A stretch of DNA of 45,012 nt from an uncultured Verrucomicrobia subdivision 3 bacterium. GTDB lineage: Bacteria; Verrucomicrobiota; Verrucomicrobiia; Limisphaerales; UBA11358. Where the stretch lies: the NCBI GenBank assembly GCA_903884535.1, contig CAISEZ010000148.1, positions 1 through 45,012 of the forward strand, read 5' to 3'. The notes beneath the pieces were generated by a model that was not told where the DNA came from, did no database searches, and saw only the letters and a program-made list of their open reading frames with translations. Position numbers and translations under genes: made by a program. Below, in pieces: positions 37,686-45,012 of the stretch; position 1 is the stretch's first letter; every line of letters begins with the position of its first letter.

Positions 37686-38474
37686 TTATTTTCCGACCGC
37701 GCCAAAAACCTGCTTCATCAAATCGGTCGTGCGCGCCACCGGATTTTGGCGGATGCTTTTTTCTTCGTCGGCGACCATCTTGAATAGTCCGTCGAGCGCG
37801 TGGTTCGTCACATACGCGTCCACGTCGAGCGCGTCGGCGCCGAGATAATTATTCGCCAGCCCGCCCAGCGTGCCGCCAAATCCGCTGCCACCGCCGTTCA
37901 CCTTGGCCAGCATTTTCTTGTAGGCGCTGGTCACACCAGTGTTCGTCGTGGCTTTTTGGACGATTGGCAGGAAGCGCGCATATAAATTCGTCTGCGTGGT
38001 GCGGCGGAAAAATTGCGTGGCCGCGTCGTCCGGGCCGGTCAAAACGGCCTTGGCATCGTCAATGGACATTTGCTTCACGGCATCGCCGAAAACGCTCGCG
38101 GCTTCCGGCACGGCTTGCTCGGCGGCGTGATTCATGGTGGCAATAAAATCGTCCACCAGCTTGCCTTGGCCGAGCGCCCGCAGCGTTTTTTCCGCCGACT
38201 GCAATTTTTCCGGCACGGGAATCTTCACGGCGACGTTGGTGAGAAAACCGCCGTCATGGCCAAGTGAGGCGACGGCGTGTTGCAGGCCGTTGCCGAGCGC
38301 GTCCTTCAAACCGCCGGCCATCTGCGTTTGCGACAGCGCGGCCAGCCCGGTGGACGCGGTGCTGTTGGTGGAACTTTTGGTGAGGCCCAGCGCATCGAGC
38401 CAGCCGGCGTGCGCGGCACCGGTGGCAACAATGAAACTGAGCGCGAGCAGGATTTTTTTCATGGTGGTATTCAT
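37686..38474 (-). CDS. DUF4197 family protein
   Basis: A 262-residue exported protein with a signal peptide (MKKILLALSFIVATGAAHA after a four-residue lead). The body matches DUF4197: LKDALGNGLQHAVASLGHDGGFL, VKIPVPEKLQSAEKTLRALGQG, and IDDAKAVLTGPDDAATQFFRRTT, with LDGLFKMVADEEKSIRQNPVARTT at the end. The function is unknown. Its ATG overlaps the mlaD stop (ATGA, 38471-38474), so it is coupled to the Mla genes and may act in the same lipid-transport context. Confidence 0.88.
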   Translation of the reverse strand: MNTTMKKILLALSFIVATGAAHAGWLDALGLTKSSTNSTASTGLAALSQTQMAGGLKDALGNGLQHAVASLGHDGGFLTNVAVKIPVPEKLQSAEKTLRALGQGKLVDDFIATMNHAAEQAVPEAASVFGDAVKQMSIDDAKAVLTGPDDAATQFFRRTTQTNLYARFLPIVQKATTNTGVTSAYKKMLAKVNGGGSGFGGTLGGLANNYLGADALDVDAYVTNHALDGLFKMVADEEKSIRQNPVARTTDLMKQVFGAVGK

Positions 38475-39745
38475 TTTATTTTTTTGGCGGGCGAATTGGT
38501 CGCCGGTGTTTTGAACGCCGACCGCAGGAACCAATGCCGTTTCAGGCCCTGCACCAAATCGTCGGAGTCTGTCACCGTTTTGGAAATGCCCCAAAGCAGA
38601 TTGGAATTGGACTGCACCTGGACATTCAAATTGCTGGTGATGCCGGCGAGGTTATCAAGCGTTTTGCCGATGTCCACCGTGAGCGTATTCAAATTAGTGT
38701 CCGTGTCCGCGAGCAGCGTGTTCAAATTCGTAAGCGCACCTTGAATTTGAAAATTGCCATTGGTGCCCAGCGCCCACGTTGCCGCGCCGCCCGGCTCGCG
38801 CAGTTGGCCGCTGATGGCGGCGAAGTTGGTGACGAGCGGCTGCGCGGCCACGATCGTTGTGTTCAGATTGGAAGTGGCGATTGCGGCATTACCCAGCGTC
38901 AGGTTGGCGTTGTCCAGCACGGCGGAAATTTTATTCGTCAGCGCCAGGATTCCTGGCAACGCGCCTTGCACCTGCGCAATCATCCCCTGCAACTGATCCG
39001 CGATCGGTGGCGTCTCCACCGAGCGCAGAAATGCGGTTTCGTCGCCTGGCTTGAAAATTTTGTAATGATGGTAGCTCTCGTCCCACGACGCCACGACGCG
39101 CCGCCGGTCTTTTTCTTGATTGTTGTAGGCGTAGATGGCCGCCGGTTTTAGCGCGGTGATGATTTGCAGGTTGGCTTCCGTCAAGGTGGCGTAGGCATGC
39201 AAAACCAGATTTGAGTTTTCGCCAAAAACATCCTGCGAGAGCTGCCAATGATCGGGTTCGGCGGCGACGTCATGCGCGAGTTCATCCAGATTGGTGAACA
39301 GCGTCACCGGCTGCGTGACGACCAGCGCGTAGCCGTTGGTCGCCCGCGTGACTTCCAGTTGCCGTTGATTGAGAAAGCCGGCCGCGTTCACTTTTACAAA
39401 CGAACCGCCGGTCCAAAGATAGCGGAAATACGGCTCCACGATTTCAAACTGGACCTTGACGTTGTTTTTTTCATACGGCTTCTGCGGGTCAACACTGGTG
39501 ATGCTGCCGACGGCAAAGCCCATCATCACCACCGGGTCGCCGATGTTCAAACCGGAGGAACTTTCGACGTAGGTGAAGAACGGTGCCTTGATCTTGAGCC
39601 AGCCTTTGCGCTCGGCCGTGTGATAAATGTAATAGCCGAAACCGAACAACAGCAGCGCCGTCGCCACAAACACGAACCAGCCCACGGCGCGCTCCATCCG
39701 GCTCAGGCGCGTGCGCAGTTGCGGGGTCAAATCTTGCAGTGCCAT
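38471..39745 (-). CDS. MlaD/MCE-domain lipid-transport protein
   Basis: A 424-residue inner-membrane protein with one N-terminal helix (about 21-42) and an MCE domain (GLNIGDPVVMMGFAVGSITSVD and VKVQFEIVEPYFRY). A long C-terminal helical part, rich in Asn and Thr (TNLNTLLADTDTNLNTLTVD), forms the needle-like section seen in larger MCE proteins. It receives phospholipids from the MlaE/MlaF transporter coded upstream. The gene starts five bases after the ABC gene and overlaps DUF4197. Longer than E. coli MlaD (183 aa), nearer PqiB/Mce types. Confidence 0.85.
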   Translation of the reverse strand: MALQDLTPQLRTRLSRMERAVGWFVFVATALLLFGFGYYIYHTAERKGWLKIKAPFFTYVESSSGLNIGDPVVMMGFAVGSITSVDPQKPYEKNNVKVQFEIVEPYFRYLWTGGSFVKVNAAGFLNQRQLEVTRATNGYALVVTQPVTLFTNLDELAHDVAAEPDHWQLSQDVFGENSNLVLHAYATLTEANLQIITALKPAAIYAYNNQEKDRRRVVASWDESYHHYKIFKPGDETAFLRSVETPPIADQLQGMIAQVQGALPGILALTNKISAVLDNANLTLGNAAIATSNLNTTIVAAQPLVTNFAAISGQLREPGGAATWALGTNGNFQIQGALTNLNTLLADTDTNLNTLTVDIGKTLDNLAGITSNLNVQVQSNSNLLWGISKTVTDSDDLVQGLKRHWFLRSAFKTPATNSPAKKIK

Positions 39746-39750
39746 GGTTA

Positions 39751-40536
39751 TTAGATTGTCGTCTCAATGGGGACGGCCAGCAATTCTTTTACAACCGGAT
39801 GATCGCACCGTTCCACTTCATTCCAGCCACCGAGCGGGAGCAGTTTTTTCTCGTGCAGCAGCGCGAACTGTCGCCGCGCATTTTGCCAGGGGCGCAAATC
39901 ATCGGCGGTCACCACCAGCGTCATCGGCTGACCGCCGAGCTGGTCGTGGCCGCGGCAAAGCTGGTCGAGAAACCGCAGACACCATTGCCCGTGTCGCGCG
40001 CCGAGGCCGGCCAGCGGATTGTCGAGCAATAGGATTTCCGGCTGCAAAATCAGGGCGCGGGCGAGCGCGGCGCGCTGCCGCCAGTTGGCGGCGACGTTCG
40101 CCGGCGTCACATCGGCGAGCGGCGTGAGTTCCAGCAGTTCCAGCAGATTTGCCACCGATCGCGCTGCCTCCGCGCCGGTCAGGTTATTTTTGTAGCGCAA
40201 TGGCAGCGCGACATTTTCCGCGATGGTCAACTGGTTGAACAATTGTCCGCCTTGAAATACAAACCCAACGCGCAACCTCTCGGCCAGTTCAGCTTCGCCG
40301 AAATTTTCCGTGTCGTTGCCAAACAGTTTTAGGCTGCCGGCAGCGGGCGACATCAGCCCGGCGGCGAGCATCAGCAGATCGCTCTTTCCGGAAAATTCCT
40401 GGCCGGCGACGACCCAGAATTCGCCGGCGGCCACCGACCAGTTCACCCCTTCGACCACGGTGAACGTAGCATCGCGCATCGCCGCGACCGTCACGTCGCG
40501 CATTTCGAGGATCGGAATGTTTTGGTTTTCGCTCAT
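39751..40536 (-). CDS. MlaF-like ABC ATPase with degenerate catalytic motifs
   Basis: A 261-residue ABC-type nucleotide-binding protein next to mlaD. The fold is clear: Walker A region GQEFSGKSD (45-53), Q-loop FVFQGG (Gln95), signature-like VAANWRQR (148-155), Walker B ILLLDN (168-173) and the switch region LVVTADD. But consensus residues are missing. The third Walker A glycine is Phe48, LSGGQ is VAANW, the catalytic Glu is Asn173, and the switch His is Ala211. So ATP hydrolysis should be weak or absent if the protein uses a usual mechanism. It may bind ATP as a structural subunit, or pair with another ATPase. Confidence 0.85.
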   Translation of the reverse strand: MSENQNIPILEMRDVTVAAMRDATFTVVEGVNWSVAAGEFWVVAGQEFSGKSDLLMLAAGLMSPAAGSLKLFGNDTENFGEAELAERLRVGFVFQGGQLFNQLTIAENVALPLRYKNNLTGAEAARSVANLLELLELTPLADVTPANVAANWRQRAALARALILQPEILLLDNPLAGLGARHGQWCLRFLDQLCRGHDQLGGQPMTLVVTADDLRPWQNARRQFALLHEKKLLPLGGWNEVERCDHPVVKELLAVPIETTI

Positions 40537-40637
40537 GTCATGAGGCTTGGCTTTGGTGATAATAGATATTTCCCATTCATAAATAATTCAGTTGCATCCT
40601 AGGGTCTTTGATAAATTGGCACTCCTTGTGGGAGTCG

Positions 40638-41123
40638 TTAATAACAAAATCCAAAGTAATAAACCACCTCAGTAAAAATAATAAAAGCTGTGATTATCCA
40701 GAAAATTGAGCGCTTGTTTCTGAATGGATTGAAATCTTCATTGATTGATACATTCTGCAGCTTTCTTGAAATGTAGATTAAATTCATTATCCAAGCGACG
40801 AGCCAAAAGCCGAGAAAACCAATCATTGCAATGCCGCGATTATTACGGATGAGTTCATTGTTATTTGCATGAAACTCAAAATCAAAGGCACAATAAATTA
40901 AGACCAAACCCGCAGGTGCTGGAAACGGAAACCACCCCAAAATTAAAATCGTCGGGCTAAAAAAGAAGGCGATTGGCAATGTGTTCAAAGCCGCACAAAC
41001 AGCACATCCAAATGAGTAGGCGACTTTTGGTGGATAGCGTCTATAAAAAATTCTGACGGGTAGTAACAATCCCAAACAAATAACAATCCATGCCAAAATC
41101 AGTTTTATTAGAATTGTTGGCAT
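40638..41123 (-). CDS. Hypothetical four-helix membrane protein within the mla cluster
   Basis: A 161-residue protein with about four membrane helices (residues 5-24, 34-55, 58-80, 98-117) and a last one near 140-160. No family is recognised. Its DNA is clearly less GC-rich than the flanking mlaE and mlaF, and it splits the pair, which suggests a late insertion. A small hairpin (ACTCC/GGAGT, 40621-40635) follows its stop. It may be a phage-, island- or orphan-type gene. Confidence 0.55.
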   Translation of the reverse strand: MPTILIKLILAWIVICLGLLLPVRIFYRRYPPKVAYSFGCAVCAALNTLPIAFFFSPTILILGWFPFPAPAGLVLIYCAFDFEFHANNNELIRNNRGIAMIGFLGFWLVAWIMNLIYISRKLQNVSINEDFNPFRNKRSIFWIITAFIIFTEVVYYFGFCY

Positions 41124-41165
41124 TTAAGAGTTTTGGCGGAAGTTTAAAATAGGTGATTATTAAAA

Positions 41166-42026
41166 TCAACTTATGAGGTAAAGCACGATGAACAGCGCGT
41201 CAATCAGCACGCACACGATGACGCCCTGTGTGACCGCGCGCACCGCCACGCGCGAAACGTCTTCCAGCCGCAGCGGCTGCGCGAGGCCGTGATAACATGT
41301 CACAATCGCGATGAAAAATCCGAAGGAAATGGTTTTCAGCGCCAGCAGCGCAAAATCCAGCCAGCCCAACGACTCGACGATCTGTTTGAAATAGTCGCCC
41401 GGCGTGAGCGCCACGTCCTGCAAAAACGCAAACAGATAGCCGCTCACCAGCGCGCCGATGATCAAATAAACCGTCAGCGAAAAAATGCCCAGCGCCATGC
41501 CGATCACGCGCGGCACGATGAGATAATGCACCGGGTCAATGCCCAGCGCTTCGAGCGCCTCGACTTCGCCCAGCGCGCGGGCCGTGCCGAGTTCGATGAC
41601 ATGCGCCGTGCCGACGCGCGCCAGCACCAGCAGCGCCGCGAGCAGCGGGCCGAGTTCGCGCACCACCACGATGACCATCGTCGAACCGAGATAGCTGATC
41701 GCGCCGACTTTGGCCAAAGCGGACACGGTTTGCCCCACGACGAGAAAGCCCAAACCCAGCGCCACGAAGAAAAACATCGGCAGCAGCGCCACGCCGGCGC
41801 GGGCGATTTCCTGCCGGATGCGCGGCTGGATGACGTTTTTTGCCACGTCATTTTTTTTGAGGATTACGCCGAGCGTAATGAGCGCGAATGCGCCGAGACC
41901 TTGGATCGTCAGCAAAAAGAGAAATAATTTCCGGCCAAGAAAATCGGTGTAGGATTTGGGCAGCGGCGCGCGCCGGAACACCGGTGTGTTCGTCAGCACA
42001 AACGCCTTGGCCAGATTTCCGCGCAC
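41166..42026 (-). CDS. MlaE-family lipid ABC transporter permease
   Basis: A 286-residue inner-membrane permease. It has about five helices and the MlaE signature region: VVRELGPLLAALLVLARVGTA, then ELGTARALGEVEALEALGIDP, then VPRVIGMALGIFSLTVYLIIG and ALKTISFGFFIAIVTCYHGL. It moves phospholipids between the membranes with MlaD and MlaF. It probably starts the mla unit, with GTG at 42026. The ABC gene lies beyond an inserted ORF 40638-41123, an unusual order that interrupts the operon. Confidence 0.92.
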   Translation of the reverse strand: MRGNLAKAFVLTNTPVFRRAPLPKSYTDFLGRKLFLFLLTIQGLGAFALITLGVILKKNDVAKNVIQPRIRQEIARAGVALLPMFFFVALGLGFLVVGQTVSALAKVGAISYLGSTMVIVVVRELGPLLAALLVLARVGTAHVIELGTARALGEVEALEALGIDPVHYLIVPRVIGMALGIFSLTVYLIIGALVSGYLFAFLQDVALTPGDYFKQIVESLGWLDFALLALKTISFGFFIAIVTCYHGLAQPLRLEDVSRVAVRAVTQGVIVCVLIDALFIVLYLIS

Positions 42027-42100
42027 GCTGACAGTTTAGCACAGATTCATTTGGTCAAAAAAGTTTTTCCTTCCCGGCCAGCGCACGGCACAATTGCGGC

Positions 42101-44686
42101 GTGACGCACGCCGAAGCCAAAAACCGCCACGCGCAGCTTGCCGCCGAGATTCGCCGGCATGACCACGTCTATTACGTCGAGGGCCAACAGCTCATCTCAG
42201 ACCGCGAATACGACCAGCTTTTTCAGGAACTGCAAACGCTGGAGAAAAAATTTCCCGATCTCGTCACGCCCGAATCGCCCACCCAGCGCGTCGGCGGTGC
42301 ACCGAGCGAAAAATTTACCCGCGTCAAACATCTCGTGCCGATGTTGTCGCTAGACAAGGTCGAAGCCAGCGATTTGCCGACCAAAGACGAGGTGCCGGAC
42401 CGCGCCCAGCGCAACCGTTTGCAGGACGAAAAAACGCTGGGAGAATTACGCGCGTTTGACACGACCATCCGCAAACATCTTGGCTGCGACCAGGTGCAAT
42501 ACATCATCGAGCCGAAAGTGGATGGCGTTTCCATCAGCGTTCACTACCGCCACGGCAAGCTTTCGCTCGGCGTCACGCGCGGCGACGGCACGGAAGGTGA
42601 CGACATCACGGCCAATCTCAAAACCGTCCGCGGCATCCCGCTGGAATTGATTTCCAAAAATCCGCCCGCACTGCTCGAAGTGCGCGGCGAGGCTTACATT
42701 GCCATCAAAGATTTCGACGCGCTTAACACCAAATTTGCCGCGGCCGGCGAAAAACCTTTTCCCAACGCCCGCAACGCCACCGCCGGCACGCTCAAGCAGC
42801 TTGATCCCAAGCTGGTCGCGCAGCGACCGATTCGCGCGGTGTTTTATGCCATCGGCGCGGTGGACGGCATTGAGTTTAAGACGCATTCCGAAATGCTCGA
42901 AACGCTCGCCAAGCTCGGTCTGCCCACGCAAAAACTCTGGTGGGTTTGCGATGGCATCGAGGCGGTGCTGAATATTTATCGCGAGAAAGTTGTCGCTGGC
43001 TACGACGAGGAAAAAGATTTGCGCCGGCAGTTGCCTTACGAAATTGACGGCATCGTGCTCAAGGTGAACACGCGCGCGGATTGGGAAAAAATTCCCGGCC
43101 GCAGCCGCGCTCCCGGTTACGCGATTGTCCACAAACCCGTGCCGTGGATCACGCCGGCGGAAACAGTGCTCAAGGCCATCACCGTGCAGGTCGGGCGCAC
43201 GGGCGTGCTCACGCCGGTGGCGGAGCTGGAGCCGGTGTTTGTGCAAGGCTCGACGGTGGCGCGCGCCACGCTGCACAACGAGGACGAGATCCGTCGCAAA
43301 GACATCCGCATCGGCGACACCGTGGTCGTCCGCAAGGCCGGCATGGTCATTCCGGAAATTTTTGAGGTGGTGAAAACGAAGCGCCCGCCCGATGCGACGG
43401 AATTTGATTTGTTTCAACACGTCGGCGGCAAATGCCCCGCGTGCGGCGGGCCGATTGCGAAGGAAAAAATGTCCGGTGGCGAGACCGATGAAGTCGCGTG
43501 GCGCTGCCAGAACATCGCGGGCTGTCCGGCGCAACTCACGCGGCGCGTGGAATATTTTGCGCAACGCAAGGCACTCGACCTCGAATCGCTCGGCGGCATC
43601 GTGGCGGAAAAACTCGTCGAGCGTGGACTCGTGAAAGAGCCGCTCGATTTGTTCGACCTGAAACTGGATGTGCTCGGCAAACTGAATCTTGGCACGGACG
43701 ACGAGCCGCGCATTTTCGGCGAGAAGAATGCCACAAAAATTCTCGAAGCGCTCCAGCGCGCCAAGACCGCGCCGCTGTCGCGGTGGATTCAAGCCCTTGG
43801 AATTTCAAATGTTGGTGAAACGACTGCGTTTTACATCGGTAAGTGCCATCTGGATTTCCAAGACGTTGCGAATTCAAACCTTCTCAAATTGGTCTGTGAC
43901 GAAGGCAAATTAAGAAACAAAGATTTAGCAGGTGATTTAGGCGAAGAGAACGCTGACGAAACACTAATTGCACGCAGGAAGTCTGTATGGGTGTTAATTC
44001 GCCAAGAAATTGATCGCCGGTCAGAGTTTTCAGAACCGTTCCGACTCGAAGTCGAAAGAGAACGACTGCGCATAAATTATGAAATTGAATCACTTTCGAA
44101 AACAAAGTCTGAACTAGAGATAGAAGCTAATCTCCATAAGGAACACCAAAAGCAGAAGTCAAGTGGCCACCGTCAAAGATTGCCAGATGAGTTGCAAAAG
44201 AAACGCGCTAAAGTCAAAGGGCGGCTTTCGACTCTCGAAGAAGGATTGCATAAGGCTGGGATGCCGGATGAACTTGGGCCTGTCGTCGCCGATAGTATTT
44301 TGAATTTTTTTGGATCCAAAACAGGTGAAAATATTTTATCGCGGTTGAACGAATTAAAAATATGGCCGCAAGGGGGATTGGCTCATTCAAAAAAGCAAAG
44401 CACCGGAGAATTGGCAGGGAAAATTATCGTTCTTACCGGCACACTTCCAACTTTGTCCCGCGACGAAGCTGCGGCCATCATACGTGATGCCGGCGGCAAT
44501 GTGACTAGCTCGGTCAGCAAGAACACCAATTTTCTGCTCGCCGGAGAAGAAGCCGGCTCAAAACTCGACAAAGCCAAGGAACTTGGCGTAAAAGTCATTT
44601 CTGAAGCGGAGTTTTTGAAACTTGTTGGGTCCAGCAAGAAAGGGGATAAAGCAACCGAGAAGACCAACCAATCGGAATTGTTCTAA
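42101..44686 (+). CDS. ligA: NAD-dependent DNA ligase LigA, enlarged
   Basis: Joins nicks using NAD+. The protein of 861 residues (usual about 670) has the Ia domain, the adenylation motif IEPKVDG (Lys139), NATAGTLKQLD, VHKPVPWITP, an OB-fold region (about 350-430), a four-Cys zinc finger (CPACGG..CQNIAGCPAQL, about 445-480), helix-hairpin-helix segments and a C-terminal BRCT domain (GKIIVLTGTLP..). Excess sequence lies near 88-115 and in an insertion between ISNVGETTA (567) and LGPVVADSILNFF (725), which is highly charged and coiled-coil-like. DNA from about 43.8 kb on is visibly less GC-rich, suggesting a recombined 3' part. Start GTG. Confidence 0.93.
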   Translation: MTHAEAKNRHAQLAAEIRRHDHVYYVEGQQLISDREYDQLFQELQTLEKKFPDLVTPESPTQRVGGAPSEKFTRVKHLVPMLSLDKVEASDLPTKDEVPDRAQRNRLQDEKTLGELRAFDTTIRKHLGCDQVQYIIEPKVDGVSISVHYRHGKLSLGVTRGDGTEGDDITANLKTVRGIPLELISKNPPALLEVRGEAYIAIKDFDALNTKFAAAGEKPFPNARNATAGTLKQLDPKLVAQRPIRAVFYAIGAVDGIEFKTHSEMLETLAKLGLPTQKLWWVCDGIEAVLNIYREKVVAGYDEEKDLRRQLPYEIDGIVLKVNTRADWEKIPGRSRAPGYAIVHKPVPWITPAETVLKAITVQVGRTGVLTPVAELEPVFVQGSTVARATLHNEDEIRRKDIRIGDTVVVRKAGMVIPEIFEVVKTKRPPDATEFDLFQHVGGKCPACGGPIAKEKMSGGETDEVAWRCQNIAGCPAQLTRRVEYFAQRKALDLESLGGIVAEKLVERGLVKEPLDLFDLKLDVLGKLNLGTDDEPRIFGEKNATKILEALQRAKTAPLSRWIQALGISNVGETTAFYIGKCHLDFQDVANSNLLKLVCDEGKLRNKDLAGDLGEENADETLIARRKSVWVLIRQEIDRRSEFSEPFRLEVERERLRINYEIESLSKTKSELEIEANLHKEHQKQKSSGHRQRLPDELQKKRAKVKGRLSTLEEGLHKAGMPDELGPVVADSILNFFGSKTGENILSRLNELKIWPQGGLAHSKKQSTGELAGKIIVLTGTLPTLSRDEAAAIIRDAGGNVTSSVSKNTNFLLAGEEAGSKLDKAKELGVKVISEAEFLKLVGSSKKGDKATEKTNQSELF

Positions 44687-45012
44687 ATGGCAGACAACGA
44701 AAAAATTGATTATGTCCTGAAGCCTGTCAAACCGGCTCGAAAGGCCAATACCAAGAATTTGCAGCGCACAGATCTTTCACTCTGCGATGCTCCGGCTCCA
44801 GAAATTACTTTTGAGGGTCGTTCGTTTTGTCTGACTGGTGTGTTTGAGTTTTCTGGCGGCGATCGCAACCAGTGCGAAGAAGCTGTCCGTGCTCGTGGCG
44901 GCGTTTGTTGGCAACATTCCAATCACGACTTGGATTATCTTGTCATCGGAACTTTCGTTGAGGGATCATGGGCACACGAAGGTTATGGGCGGAAAATAGA
45001 GAAAACACTGGA
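44687..45012 (+). CDS. BRCT-domain protein, partial at the window end
   Basis: An ATG directly abuts the ligA stop codon (taaATG, 44684-44689) and stays open to the last base, at least 108 codons. The product begins MADNEKIDYVLKPVKPARKA, then the BRCT core ITFEGRSFCLTGVFEFSGGD, CEEAVRARGGVCWQ and DLDYLVIGTF. The G-x-x-F-x-LTG-x-F start and the central RGG are typical of BRCT. It must be co-translated or co-transcribed with ligA, so it probably acts in DNA repair. Base composition matches the ligA 3' part rather than its 5' part. The C-terminus is outside the window. Confidence 0.8.
   Translation, partial: MADNEKIDYVLKPVKPARKANTKNLQRTDLSLCDAPAPEITFEGRSFCLTGVFEFSGGDRNQCEEAVRARGGVCWQHSNHDLDYLVIGTFVEGSWAHEGYGRKIEKTL

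Noticed and set aside
40621-40635. ACTCC/GGAGT hairpin as terminator of the membrane ORF
   Set aside because: The stem is only 5 bp and no T-run follows on the minus strand.
42446-43792. 448-codon minus-strand frame opposite ligA
   Set aside because: Antisense to clearly recognisable ligase domains, with no motif; an artefact of high GC at the third codon position.

Overview
The window is about 45 kb of a high-GC Gram-negative chromosome, most likely from the phylum Verrucomicrobiota (Pedosphaera/Limisphaera-like). That placement is inference. It rests on a TIGR04073-type lipoprotein, DUF6941 and DUF2167 proteins, membrane glycosyltransferase-TPR proteins, an EF-P with an unusual tip, an ExeA/GspB pair, and many dispersed palindromic and seven-base-period repeats. 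An outer membrane is implied by a complete tol-pal operon, Mla-type lipid transport genes and a TolC-family protein.

Layout. 1-1.25 kb: disturbed DNA with a truncated Y-family polymerase, a small basic protein, an intact tRNA-Thr(CGT) and, facing it, a broken second tRNA-Thr(CGT). 1.25-11.4 kb: housekeeping genes, mostly on the minus strand (purC, HIT protein, nrdR, M48 protease, PTS enzyme I, efp, tyrS). 11.5-14.5 kb: murJ, ispE and an exosortase-associated lipoprotein. 14.5-20.4 kb: envelope genes on the minus strand, tolQ - four-helix-bundle gene - tolR - tolA - tolB - pal, then tatA-tatC. 20.5-24.6 kb: two tandem paralogous glycosyltransferase-like TPR membrane proteins. 24.6-28.3 kb: bioD, trigger factor, TolC-like protein. 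28.3-31.5 kb: an accessory island (HNH nuclease, HTH protein, Fic protein) bracketed by imperfect inverted repeats. 31.6-34.8 kb: CPBP protease, GspB-like, ExeA-like ATPase, hisC. 35-37.7 kb: a pseudopilin-like protein, a DUF4160/DUF2442 pair sitting between two 82-bp copies of the start of an epimerase gene, and the epimerase itself. 37.7-42 kb: DUF4197 and Mla genes, with a foreign-looking membrane ORF between mlaE and mlaF. 42.1-45 kb: an enlarged, apparently chimeric ligA followed directly by a second BRCT protein that runs off the window.

The most unusual structure is a family of elements built from exact seven-base-period repeats in two inverted arms. They occur in gaps between genes (4.15 kb, 11.4 kb), in frame inside both TPR genes at the same codon position (21.15 and 23.2 kb), and flanking a complete four-helix-bundle gene wedged between tolQ and tolR (19.16-19.63 kb). 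The arms of the last three share the same heptads. I read the four-helix-bundle gene as cargo of such an element, with the others as empty or cargo-less forms. This is a hypothesis. Other points of note are an Mla-type ABC ATPase whose nucleotide-site motifs are largely degraded and the target-gene duplication around the DUF4160/DUF2442 pair.

Gene functions are assigned from recognisable motifs and remembered family features; no database search was run.
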